A stretch of 60,000 nt of DNA from Hydractinia symbiolongicarpus (lineage: Eukaryota; Cnidaria; Hydrozoa; Anthoathecata; Hydractiniidae): positions 20,090,001 to 20,150,000 of the forward strand of contig NC_079884.1 in the NCBI RefSeq assembly GCF_029227915.1, given 5' to 3'. Numbering within the stretch: the first letter of the stretch is position 1; each line of letters starts with the position of its first letter. Below the pieces are notes generated by a model. The model made no database searches. It was not told the origin of the DNA and was given only the letters and a program-made list of their open reading frames with translations. Positions 11,999-22,195 of this stretch are shown in pieces. A program made the translations under genes and the position numbers.

Positions 11999-12573
11999 CT
12001 AGTTGATAAAACTTGTGGAAAAATCCACTGAGGCAGGATAAAAATGAAAAAAGAAGCGTGATTTGAATTATGATGACGTCAGCAACTCATCCACAAAAAA
12101 AATTAGAACCTTGTTTTCACGTTGCCTCTATTGTGCAGAGCTTCAACTGCTGATCAAGAAAATGTATATGATCATATTCTTTTGGTGAGCGGTTAATAAG
12201 GTAAAAGGGTTTAAAGATTTTGCTGACGTCAGCAATGGCCTGTCAAAACCGAATTTTTTTTTCGAAGTTGTATACCTGTTGCCTTCATCGTATAGATCTT
12301 GGAAGGCTGATCAAGAAAATGTATAGGATCATGTACTTTTGATAAACGGTTGCGGAGATATTAGGGTTTAAAGGTTTTTTGATGACGTCATCAACCCGTC
12401 CATTCTGAAACGGATTTGGGGACCCGGGTTTTGGAAAATTACTTAAATTGGTCTTAGGTTGTTCCTTGTTACCCACGTGGTGAAAAATCATTGACGTCAC
12501 CACCTCGTTTCCCAGTTATCTGGCCTTAAAATTTTAAGTGCACTGTAAGAGCTTCCTTAACTTAATATAAGAT
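11999..12573 (-). mobile_element. Helitron-like element, copy A (5' truncated)
   Basis: Minus-strand 3' end: a CTAG terminus at 11999-12002, preceded by a hairpin around GTGGATTTTTCCAC and followed by T, as expected for Helitron insertion between A and T. The body shares GACGTCAGCAA, GACGTCATCAACCCGTC and GTTACCCACG blocks with copies B and C. It stops at ATATAAGAT and lacks the 150-bp 5' segment present in B and C. No protein is encoded. Confidence 0.65.
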
Positions 12574-12574
12574 A

Positions 12575-13302
12575 CTAGTCGATAAAGACCCGTGGAGAAA
12601 TCCACTTAGGCAATAGGACATTGAAAATGTTGGTTTGCTGTCGTCAGCATTGCAAATCCAAAAAAAAAAAAGAAAATTGGCGAAATTTAGTTTATTCGTT
12701 GCCTGTAACGTGTAGAGGTTGAAACGCTGATCAAAATAATATAGGATCATAACTTTTCTACGAACAACAAAAGACATAAAAGGGTTTTAAAATTTTGCTG
12801 ACGTCAGCAATGGCCCGTTAAAACGCAAAAATATTTTTTCAGAAATTTATATCCCTGTTACCTTCATCGTATGGACCTTGAAACGATGATCAAGAAAATG
12901 TATAGGATCATATATCTTTGACAAACGGTTGCAGAGATATTAGGGTTTAAAGACTTTTTGATGACGTCATCAACCCGTCCATTCCCAAAACGGATTCGGG
13001 GACCCAGGTTTGGGAAACTTACCCAAATTGGTCCAAGGTGGTCCCTAGTTACCTACGCGGTGAAAAATCATTGACGTCACCAACTCGTTTCCAAGTTATT
13101 TAGCCTCAAAGTTTTAGGTGCACTGTAATGGCTTCATTAATTTAATATAGGATATTGACGTTAAAGTAGTGTTATTGACGTCGCGCCGTAATGTCTGAAT
13201 ATTTACCATATTAGACATGCATTTTTCGGCAATATCAAAGGAAAATGAAGACATCCACTTTGCCTGTCACAGAGACACGGAACTGGCGTATTATTATATA
13301 GA
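12575..13302 (-). mobile_element. Helitron-like element, copy B (728 bp)
   Basis: A full-length non-autonomous unit on the minus strand. The 5' end is TCTATATAATAATACGCCAG at 13302; the 3' end is a hairpin (GTGGATTTCTCCAC) followed about 10 bases later by CTAG at 12575-12578. The base beyond CTAG is T. The interior contains several TGACGTCA palindromes. Its 5' end abuts the 3' end of copy C with no spacer. Confidence 0.75.
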
Positions 13303-14058
13303 CTAGTCGATAAGGCCAGTGGAGAAAACCACTTAGGTCGAGGGACAATGGTAAAATAGGTTGTTTTAGATTTTTTGCTGACGTCAGCAGTGCAGATACA
13401 AAAAATTATATTTGGAGAAGTTTAGTTTATTCGTTGACTGTAATGTGTAGAGTTTGAAACGCTGATCAAAATAATGTATAGGATCATATATTTTTTAAGG
13501 AACACCCAAGGAGAAATAAGGGTTTAAAAAGTTTGCCGACGACAGCATTGGCCCGTTAAAACTCAAATTTTTTTTTTAAGAAATTTGTATACCTGTTGCC
13601 TTCATCGTATAGATCTTAAAACGCCGATTAAGAAAATGTATAGGATCATGTATCTTTGACAAACGGTTGCAAAGATATTAAGATTTAAAGGTTTTTGATT
13701 ACGTCATCAACCCGTCTATTCCGAAACGGATTCGGGGAACCAGGTTTAGAAAACTACCCAAATTGGTCCCAGGTGGTCCCTAGTTACCCACGCGGTGAAA
13801 AATCATTGACGTCACCACCTTGTTTCCAAGTTATTTGGCCTCAAAGTTTTAAGTGCACTGTAAAGGCCTCCTTAACTTAATATAGGATATTGACGTTAAA
13901 GTAGTGTTATTGACGTCGCGCCGTAACGTCAGAAAATTTAACATATTAGACATGCATTTTTCGGTTACTTCAAAGGAATTTTCGGTAACATCATAGGAAA
14001 ATGAACACATCAACTTTGCCTGTCACAGAGACACGGAACTGGCGTATTATTATATAGA
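13303..14058 (-). mobile_element. Helitron-like element, copy C (756 bp)
   Basis: Head-to-tail with copy B and closely alignable to it. The 3' CTAG is at 13303-13306 and the 5' TC terminus at 14058, preceded on its own strand by A. Compared with B it has an extra duplicated 20-30 bp around the ATTTTCGG blocks near 13955-13990. No coding capacity. Confidence 0.75.
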
Positions 14059-14290
14059 TTTTTTATAAGAATTTATACAAAATATAAAAAAAAACACAAG
14101 TTTTTTCGGTGTTGTACTCCCTCAAAAAAGTTGAAACTTTTCTTAATAAGACAAAATGTCATAAACAAAAACATTTTAGTCAGAACATCTAGAACAACAA
14201 AAATCACTACACTTAAGGTACAAGAACTACTACATGTTAAATAAAAATCGTTTCGTCATATTCCATGTAACCGATGTATATAAGTTTAGT

Positions 14291-14351
14291 TACACAAAAT
14301 GTGAAAAATACATTATTTGCATACACAAAATGTGAAAAATACATTATTTGC
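14291..14351 (+). repeat. 31-bp tandem duplication
   Basis: Two adjacent copies of a 31-bp unit beginning TACACAAAATGTGAAAAATA, identical over the length I can compare. Surrounding DNA (14059-14948) otherwise shows only CTAGCTAG-rich AT sequence and no gene. Confidence 0.85.
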
Positions 14352-14948
14352 TTAAAAACAGTCCTTAAACTCTTCTTAAATATTATGTAATACTTTTTTA
14401 AAAGTTGTAGTGGCTTGTTAATTTAAGCTTAAAATGTCAAATGAAATAAGTTACAGTCACATTCTTAGCAAAGACCCCTAAGATAACACTACGGTAGCTA
14501 GCTTAGCTACATGTAAAAAGCAACATAAAACTGAAGCAAACATAAGCTAGCTACAGCGGCTAATAGCTGGTCAGTTGAATATAAACTGGAGACTCAGCTA
14601 GGTATAAAGAACATGGCTACATATTTATAAAGTCCAAGCTAGCTAGCTATTAGGTTGTTGTTGGTGTGGTTGGTTTTATGATGCTAGCTAACAAACATGT
14701 CTCGCATCAATAATATCATCAAAACTGAAAAAAACATAAACAAACCTTACAGAAACCTTTCTATACTTCATTTATATACCATGTCCCTTTTTAAATGCTT
14801 TTGTAAAGATTTATTTTGAAGGAAAGAGTAGAAATTGCTTAAAAAGAACAGCCATCTTTTTTGCAAACACAATTTCCGTTACTTTGTGCTAGAACTTCAT
14901 TTAACAAACCACATAAAACTCGCAGCTATCACGACAAAGAAGACATAA

Positions 14949-15051
14949 TTTTTTCGGCGACTTCAAAGAGAATTTCGGCAACATCAAAGGAAAATGGCGA
15001 TATCAACTTTGCCTGTCACAGAGACACGGAACTGGCGTATTATTATATAGA
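14949..15051 (-). mobile_element. Helitron-like 5' end fragment, copy D
   Basis: Only the 5' end of the family is present: ATTTTTCGGC...GAGACACGGAACTGGCG...TCTATATAATAATACGCC read on the minus strand. It abuts another 147-bp 5' fragment at 15052-15199 (ending in the same TCTATATAATAATACGCC terminus), which in turn abuts a CTAG 3' end at 15200. Confidence 0.65.
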
Positions 15052-15199
15052 TTGACGTTAAAGTAGTGTTATTGACGTCGCGCCGTAACGTCATAAAATG
15101 TAACATATTAGACATGCATTTATCGGCAACATCAAAAAAAAATGAACACATCCACTTTGCCTGTTACAGAGACACAGAACTGGCGTATTATTATATAGA
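15052..15199 (-). mobile_element. Helitron-like 5' end fragment
   Basis: A 148-bp piece identical in layout to the 5' part of copies B and C (ATTGACGTTAAAG, GACGTCGCGCC, the 5' TC terminus). It lies between copy D and the 15200 unit. It could be a solo 5' segment or the remains of a longer unit. Confidence 0.6.
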
Positions 15200-15808
15200 C
15201 TAGTCGATAAAGCCCGTGAAAAAATCCACTTAGACAGGATAAAAATGCAAAAAAGTAAAGCGTCATTTGAATTTTGATGACGTCAGCAACCCAGCAACAA
15301 AAAATAATTAGAATCTTGTTTTCTATTTGCCTCTACTGTGTAGAGCTTAAACTGCTGACGTCAGCAATGGTACGTCAAAATCTTAAATGTTTTTTCAGAA
15401 ATTTGTTTACCTGTTGCCTTCATTGTATAGATATTAAAACGCTGATCAAGAAAATGTATAGGATCATGTACTTTTGACAAACCGTTGTAGAGTTTGAAGG
15501 TTTTATGATGACGTCATCAACCCGTCTATTCCGAAACGGATTTGGGGACCCATGTTGGCGAAAATGACCCATATTTGCCCTAGGTGGTCCGTAGTTACCC
15601 ACGCGGCGAAAAAACATTGACGTCACCACCTCGTTTCCAACCCCTTATGTCTTCTTAGGTGTCTGTCGAAAACATATGATCCTATACATTATTTCGATCA
15701 GCGTATCCACCTATACACATTACAGTCATAGAATAAACTAAATTTTGCAATTTTTTCTGGATCTGCGCTTCTGCCCTACTGGATATCCCCACGAGCTTTA
15801 TCTACTAG
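15200..15808. mobile_element. head-to-head Helitron-like chimera
   Basis: The left end (15200-15203) is a minus-strand CTAG 3' terminus with its hairpin. The right end (15805-15808) is a plus-strand CTAG 3' terminus preceded by TGGATATCCCCACGAGC. The two arms meet near 15640, where sequence matching the left part of copy B appears in reverse. The block therefore has two 3' ends facing outward and no 5' end. Confidence 0.65.
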
Positions 15809-16170
15809 ATGATTATAAAACGTGTACTGTAGTAGTCGCAATATTTACGTAAATTTTCATACAAGAACATATAAAAAAACACGTTGCATGAAGAAATCAT
15901 ACATGTGCCAGTGTGGTTTCGATTTATAAAAACTCAGCGGCTCAACAACGTTCGACTTGTTCGTAGCTTATTCATTTCGTATAATAAGCCGAAGTTTTAT
16001 CTGCAGAAAAATACGTTACTACCCTGCAAGTTCATTTTATAAACTTGATAACGTTCTTGTAAATTTAAAAACACGAAGATACAAGCATATCGAAGGAATA
16101 GAAGCAAGTGTATCTGGTGATCAAATCTATTATAAAAATTAAGTATAAGTTAAAAGTTAAACATTTTTAA

Positions 16171-16371
16171 GGGATTGCGAAGCGTGACAAGGTGGTATTA
16201 CAAAGCATGACTCGGGAGGATTTTAAATTTTAATAGCCTTTGGATTACAAAAAGTGCGACAAAACGGATTACAAATTACGATTAGATTACAAAGTGTAAC
16301 AAGATTGGCTTACCAAGTGCAATAGGATTACAAAGAGTAATCTGATTACAAAGTGCGACGGGGATTACAAG
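16171..16371 (+). repeat. GGATTACAAAGTGCGAC-type array, copy 2
   Basis: Seven to eight degenerate units such as GGATTACAAA(A)GTGCGAC are separated by 10-25 bp. The array is in inverted orientation relative to the one at 10354-10441, and the two arrays bracket the Helitron cluster. Units also recur at 53606-53670. Confidence 0.7.
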
Positions 16372-16826
16372 GTCATACACTACACCTTGAAGGTGCTTTA
16401 AAAACAATATTTGGTGGTCGAATTATATTGCAGTGCTCGGGAATTTGCTCTTGTACTGAAAATTCTTTTAATGAACCTTCTTTTGTATGTTCATTATAAT
16501 TAATCACGACAATTTTGAACTGGGTTTAAAATGTGATAAACTGACGTCACATATATTACCAAAAATAGAATCAAAAACATCAACAGAAACATTGACATAA
16601 TTTTCTAAGGTGTAGGTCATAGAAATAATATTTTCTTTCTTTAAATACACAACTTGAAGTGCACAGCTGGCGATGTTCAATAACAAACGAAATTTTGACA
16701 ACACAAAATTGATACTGTTTTTTTTTTTGACAACAAGGCGGCTTGTGATAGTATCCTCCTAAACTAAAAAGACCGATAAAATAATTTTCGAAAAAAGAAA
16801 AAAAAAGGTATTAATGCTTACCAAAA

Positions 16827-17003
16827 TCTCTATAATAATAGCCGTATTCCGTCTGTCTGTCTCTGCGCGGACCCCCCGCTGAGTTACAAAATGATGTTAC
16901 GGAAACACGAATATCAAATGCGATATATTTTTATCCACTTTGCTGCGGCGGGTAAATATAAAGGACGGGCGAACCCGTGGATTTTTCCACGGGCAACGAC
17001 TAG
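16827..17003 (+). mobile_element. mini Helitron-like element 1 (177 bp)
   Basis: 5' end TCTCTATAATAATAGCCG after an A. The 3' end is a strong hairpin, CCCGTGGA-TTT-TCCACGGG (16974-16991), then CAACGA and CTAG at 17000-17003, followed by T. These are the hallmarks of Helitron termini. No coding capacity. Confidence 0.75.
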
Positions 17004-17135
17004 TCTATATTATAATACCCGTATACGTCTGTCTGTCACGCGAAATGGTAGCTTAGCTGCGCAATAGCGAGAAGCACGCGATGGGGTATAAAAAGGACGG
17101 GCGAATCCGTTGATTTTCCACGGGCTAACGACTAG
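17004..17135 (+). mobile_element. mini Helitron-like element 2 (132 bp)
   Basis: Begins TCTATATTATAATACCCGTA directly after the CTAG of the previous unit. Ends with a hairpin (CCGTTGATTTTCCACGGG) then CTAACGA and CTAG, followed by T. The two units form a tandem pair 370 bp upstream of the acceptor of the 17505 exon. Confidence 0.75.
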
Positions 17136-17504
17136 TAACTTACAATTAAGTCATGGCATTATTAAGCGCCCTTGATGAAATAGTCACTATCTTTAAAATA
17201 AAATTTTTGATAAGCTGCCAAGGTACTTATTTAGTCAGTTATGGTAGTGCAAATAAATTTGGGATAGTATCACTTTTGGCTACTTCTAGTTGGAATCAGC
17301 ATTCCCCAACTGCTTATTGTCCACCTGAGTTGTAGTTACAGGTCGGCTCGAGGTCCCACATGATATGCACATGTTGTTATGCACGAATAAACATAGAATG
17401 GAAACTAAAGTTAGGACTTTTTTGCACTCTGAATCCTAAATAAAGATATGGTTAAGCATCGTCCGAGTAATTTAGTTTGATTTATTTATTTTATTATATT
17501 ATAG

Positions 17505-17989
17505 GTTCATCAGCTAACTGTACAAATTGTAAGACCGCCTTTGTAAACTCATTTCAAAGGGAAGCTAAATTTGACGAGAATCACAAAAACGAAATAGCTT
17601 TTAAGGGAAGGACGGTCGACTGGATACCGTGGGTCCCTTCGACAAAAAAATCATTTTCTAAAAAAAATACTCATACGATTCCTACTTTAGCAACTGAATC
17701 ATCGAGGCAGCGAGCGAAAGTAAAAGTTAGGACTGAATCCTTTGTTTCTTGGACAAAGAGCTCTGGTATGACGAGTGTCAATACTAATCATGCCTGGTCA
17801 TCAAAGCGGAACGAAATCCACTATGAAATTATGAAGAAGTATTCACTTAACGGTGTGCTGTTCCATATTACTGGGGTCTCTATACTCGGTACCGGCTTAC
17901 TTGTTGCTGTAGTTATACTAATAGTCAGACTTAAAAGAAAAAGTATTAATCGAGTCACCTTTTCTGAAGTTGAATTCGGTGATCCGTAA
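17505..17989 (+). CDS. terminal exon, single-pass membrane protein
   Basis: The acceptor TTATATTATAG ends at 17504. The frame runs to TAA at 17987-17989. If joined to 9653-9722 the protein is about 184 residues. It would have a signal peptide (1-23), a short Ser/Thr/Lys-rich ectodomain with two closely spaced cysteines (NCTNC, residues 28-32; NCT is also an N-glycosylation sequon), one transmembrane helix at about 140-164 (TGVSILGTGLLVAVVILIV), and a basic stop-transfer RLKRK. The cytoplasmic tail is about 20 residues and ends FGDP. The layout is that of a small type-I membrane protein. I do not recognise a domain, so no function is assigned. A candidate AATAAA polyadenylation signal lies near 18236. 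Alternative partners upstream cannot be excluded. Confidence 0.55.
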
Positions 17990-19667
17990 AAATTATTTAT
18001 TAATATATATTTTAGATATATGTGTATCCGATTTTTAAATCAAAAGTTTAGAATTCTGTTTGATTCAGAATTAATTTGTACACTCAGCGGAAACAGAAAG
18101 TTTAAACTGTTTAAAGTTTTTTCGCTGCTGAACGAACAGCTTAACAGCCAATCACACTGTAACAAATCCTGTCTTTGTTTTGGTGGTTGCACATGCGTTA
18201 GTGAAAATTCGCTTTAATGAAAAAAAAACCCAAAAAATAAAAGTTTTATAAAACTATCAAATTAAAGCAGAACTCAGTAGTGGCCTGAAAGAGGAAATAT
18301 TTTGGTGAGAATGAGGTAAAACTATTAGAGCTTACTTCCCGATACAAACAAGTAGATTTCTATGGAAATCTTTATTGGTTTGCCAGACATAGGTCTCAAA
18401 AGTTAAGCTAATTATGCAGATTTATGACATCATAGGTTAAATGCTGAGGAAATTTTGCTGGTATAATAAATAATAATCAGGGTAACTAAGTATTTATATT
18501 CATGTAAATATTTTCAAAGTATCAAACTGGAAACGTGAAAACATATAATCACCAGGCTCAATAAACCCTTCAAAAAGCATCTCATTTATATCAAATACAT
18601 GGTGTTATCAATTAATTAGCATAATTTTAAAACTTAAACATCTTAAAGATTCATCGAAATCTTTTCACACAAAAAAAAAAATCATAGACAACTCGCCCAT
18701 TCATATGAACCAACTTGTGCTTTCGCGGGGGGTAAGCTTTAAAGAACAGTGCAGTGCGGTAGAAATGTGATGAGAATAATTCAAAGATGTCTGATGATAT
18801 TTTTGTGAACATTGTTTTCATATATAGACTTCCAATCTAACGACTTAAGACTTTTCAAGTAATTTGTCAATAAACTGTCGTTTTTATGAAAAGCTGCTGA
18901 CGTCAACACCTTTGTTGGTGTATCACGCCAGGAAGTTTTAGTGATACACCGAAATTTTTCACCCCTCCACCGCAATATCGAAAACTAGCAATGAAGAATA
19001 GATAAATTTAGTTATTTTTTATATTATATTTATATTATTTTTATATAAAAATATTTTATTGACGTGTGAAATTGTAAACGATTTTTCCGACAGGGGTCAG
19101 TGACCCAACTTAAAAATGAAAACATTATTTTTAATATTGACGTTATTAATCTCTATGTTCGTACTTTTTACTTTGTTTGTCACATTAGCTGATTTCGTGT
19201 TAAAATGACATGAAATATTTTTGCCCAAAAACGCAAATTGGATATACTTTTACCGACTTTGGTTTGACCAACTGCACATATTTAATAAATAAATGAATAA
19301 CCAACTAGCAATTTTTGTTCAACTTAAAAATTTATATTAAATTTAGTTTGGCAGCCAAAATCTTGGTCAATTATACGTGTACATTAAACGTAAATTTTAA
19401 ACTTTGTCACCATAAGTAATTATGTAGGTTGTTTCTGTATTAGATTCACGCATTTTAAACTTGTCAAATAATCTGAAAATGTTTTGCTGACGTCAGGATG
19501 GTCATCCTTATCGAATAGTCTGGAATTTGTGGCAACGACATGAAATATACCGTGATGCAGGCATGCTGGAAAATTAAACCCACAAATTGTAAAGGGAGTT
19601 AACCTTGCTTACGCATGTGTAAAAGTAGCAACTTCGTAGTAAGCGGATTTTGCGCACTATTGACTGT
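17990..19667. other. 3' flank of the membrane-protein gene and intergenic DNA
   Basis: Contains a possible AATAAA at about 18236. Otherwise there is only AT-rich sequence with short spurious frames. A 64-codon minus-strand frame at 18781-18975 is not recognisable. Confidence 0.4.
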
Positions 19668-20406
19668 TTAACCCTATTCGGTCCGGGTTTTTTCGAACAT
19701 ATTATGAACGGGGGCCTCAATAACCTTTGATAGGGTCGTTCAAATTGAACCAAACTTGGCACGCTTATAGTACGTCATAAAAGGAACAAAATGGCAGCAA
19801 TTAATTTTTGCTTGCGTCAGCACATTTTCCGTGACGTCATCAGAAGCTTCAAATTTGTTAAAAATGCCACTATCTGCTTAAAGTTTAATTACTTTTGTTC
19901 CAGAGCGAATTTTTGCATTCTGTTTAAAGTTTCTGAAAGATAAATAAAAGTTATTTAACATATTTTCCGTTTTTTACGTGTATCGCATAAAAAATTGCCA
20001 AAAATTGCTCGAAAATCCGGTTTTTTCCGATTTTCGGGTAAAATCGACAAAATCGGGAAATCGGATTAATTACGTGTCCAAATTTTGCAAAATGACTGTT
20101 CTTAATAAAACAAAGTTGTGTTGTAAGTTTCAAGTTCTAAGGATAATCCTAACAGAAGTTATTAAATTTTCCCCATTATAAGGATTTCATAGAGATTTTT
20201 AGGGGTAGTTTCGAGTAATAGCCAATATCAAAGCCTCTGAAAAGGTATGTGACCAAAAAATTTGGCATGCAGGTGTCTAATAGATAAATATTGGAACTCA
20301 GTAAGTTTCATAGCCATATAATATAGAAATAAGGAGTTATTAAAAAAAACCGTCAAGGGGGGGGGGGGCGGAATTCGCCTCCTCTCCATGGACCGAATAG
20401 GATTAA
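19668..20406 (+). mobile_element. piggyBac-like MITE, copy 1 (TTAA-flanked)
   Basis: Bounded by TTAA at 19668-19671 and 20403-20406. The left TIR is CCCTATTCGGTCCGG and the right end is GGACCGAATAGGA, its near-perfect reverse complement. TTAA target duplication and CCC-starting TIRs fit the piggyBac superfamily. The interior has two CRE-like GACGTCATC blocks, a paired run around CCGATTTTCGG, and a G12 tract near the right TIR (20357-20368). No transposase. Related copies are at 48159, 56466 and 59463. Confidence 0.8.
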
Positions 20407-20571
20407 CGCTATCGCCAATATTTGTTTAACAGCGAAGAAAGCTGCTTTTTTTTACAAAATTTTGTCCAGGATCGTAGCTACATAATTTGCTGTAAAATAA
20501 ACGTGATCCAAAGTATATTGATGCAATGGCATATATTTCTATGCATTTTAACAACAGTCTCAATCATACCC

Positions 20572-20730
20572 TTTAATATCGGGAAAATAGGTTAAATAAG
20601 AACACGTGTTTACAATATATCAATGTTTATCTCCTCCTCTCTATTCACTATCATAACTCTCTTGTAATCAAAATCGCCTCTCTTCTTCTGCCCAAGTCCT
20701 CTCCATCGCCGATGTCTTTATGACACTACA
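20572..20730 (-). repeat. 3' LTR of the Gypsy element
   Basis: Read on the minus strand it begins TGTAGTGTCATAAAGACATC and ends near CCCGATATTAAA. About 94% identical by eye to the other LTR. A polypurine tract, AAGGGGAAGA, immediately precedes it on the minus strand (20731-20740). Confidence 0.85.
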
Positions 20731-20889
20731 TCTTCCCCTTCGCTAGACGATATGCACGTAGTCCGTATCTAAGTGTAACAAAACATCAGCAGACAACGTT
20801 CATATAAAATGTCAGGGGTTTCGACTGCTGAACTACCTTTTTTTACCGTAATGTCGTAATATTTACACATGGATAGTGTTCAGTATTTC

Positions 20890-21412
20890 CTCCTGGTTAA
20901 CTGGTCTTCTTGATCTGGTGGGATAAGCTTGGCGATTTTGGTTGGGCGGTGTGAGGTTTCTGAATGGAGGTTTGTTTACGGGTTGCGATACTGGACGTTG
21001 AGGCTTTATGGCGATGCCGTTCTCATCCTTGATGATGATATAAGTAGGTGCAGTTGCCAGGATACTTTAAATGAGAAATATTTTTTGTGATTTTGGATGA
21101 GTCAATTTCCGATTGAGTGGTGACCATGGTGTCCTTTATTTTCGTACCTCTGTAGGGTTTTATTCCACAAGGAGTGGAAAGCTTATTGTACTCCGGTTGC
21201 TTGACAATGACACGGTCTCTTTCACATAACGATTGTTCTTTCGTATGTCGACGTTCATCTGCGTACTGTTTGTTTCTTGTTTTGGCAGCTTTGTCATTGT
21301 CAGTAGCTATTTGTTCCTGGTTTTCGTATATTAGTTTGTGGTCTATTGATGGTATTGAATAACTATTTTTTCAATTGAACATAAGTTCTGAAGGGGCAAC
21401 TATGGTGGTACT
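20890..21412 (-). pseudogene. integrase C-terminal part
   Basis: Minus-strand frame resuming after the MITE, with TTIVAPSELMF, then a stop at FN*KNS, then a charged region (KAAKTRNKQYADERRHTKE) and KGDRVIVKQPEYNKL. These are the usual end of the Ty3/Gypsy integrase, with the GPF/Y-like strand region near 21050-21230. It continues directly from AYRSTPHST at 22196 once the MITE is ignored. The frame then decays toward the polypurine tract. Confidence 0.7.
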
Positions 21413-21457
21413 GTTCTGGTTAATCTTAGGACGCTGCCCAATCTTTGGACATACAAT

Positions 21458-21499
21458 TGCCCAGTCTTAAGACTGGCCGGCCAGTCTTAAGACTGGGCA
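21458..21499. repeat. perfect 42-bp palindrome
   Basis: Starts TGCCCAGTCTTAAGACTGG, centred on GGCC/GGCC between 21478 and 21479, with no mismatch and no loop. Each half contains the 16-bp palindrome CCAGTCTTAAGACTGG. It lies in the left subterminal region of the MITE. Confidence 0.95.
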
Positions 21500-21905
21500 G
21501 GGCGTCACAAGATTAGGCAAAAGACCACGTTAGGCCCATCTTTGGCGCCTTTTAGATTTTAAAGAAGGGATGTACCACACGAGCTCTGTTTTTTCCAAGT
21601 CCCAACAAACATTCTCAGGCACATTAAAACATCATATTTTCGGTACTGTTGAATTGACCCGGTCAGTTTTTGGACACAGTAGAGTGAAAATCGTAGCTAG
21701 CTAGCTAGGTAGCTGGTAGAGCATGTGTTATACATTTAGCATTTATATACAGCTTGTACAGTAGTAGCTAAATTTTTTAAAAAAATGTTTATATTTATGA
21801 AGAATTAGAAAAATCGTATTCAACCATATTATTAGTTAGCTAGCTGTTAATTCCATTGAATGAGATGTTCAGCCAGATAGCGAGCTGTAGCCAGCTAGCT
21901 AATAT

Positions 21906-21940
21906 CATAGTCTATAGAAGAAAAACCTTATAGACTATGC
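21906..21940. repeat. short hairpin inside the MITE
   Basis: CATAGTCTATA and TATAGACTATG are separated by about a dozen bases. Probably a structural part of the same MITE. Confidence 0.7.
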
Positions 21941-22195
21941 TAATATGGTTAAGTAGTTTCAATTTTTTATACATAAAATACATGGTATATATAAATTTTT
22001 GGCCTTTTGATTTTTCAAGAAAAGTTTCAATTTAAAGTTTCTATTAAGAGGCACAATTGTTCTAAGATTGGGCATGTACGTCCATAGATTGGGCAGTCCA
22101 GTCTTAAGACTGGCCACCCATTTGTCACTGTCGGAAGATTGGCCTGGCCAGTCTTAAGACGGGGCGCGTTCCAAGATTGGGCACAACAGTACTAT

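Larger units (their letters stand above)
9723..17504 (+). other. predicted 7.8-kb intron filled with repeats
   Basis: Bounded by GT at 9723 and AG at 17504. It contains inverted copies of a GGATTACAAAGTGCGAC-type array, at least five large Helitron-like units on the minus strand, one on the plus strand and two mini units. No convincing alternative coding exon is visible inside it. Open frames within the Helitron units (for example 12285-12503 and 13695-13880) are spurious because they shift between copies. Confidence 0.4.
21413..22188. mobile_element. 776-bp MITE inserted in integrase, with palindromic ends
   Basis: Flanked by GTACT on both sides (21408-21412 and 22189-22193), a likely 5-bp target duplication (GTAC is itself a palindrome, so the edge is uncertain). 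Terminal repeats: GTTCTGG..AATCTTAGGACGC at the left against TGTTGTGCCCAATCTTGGAACGC at the right. The integrase frame is continuous across it when it is removed. CCAGTCTTAAGACTGG occurs twice at the left end and once at the right, with a one-base variant at 22148. No coding capacity; superfamily not recognised. Confidence 0.8.

Noticed and set aside
18781-18975. 64-codon minus-strand frame after the membrane-protein gene
   Set aside because: Some charged, gene-like composition, but no matching exon or family.
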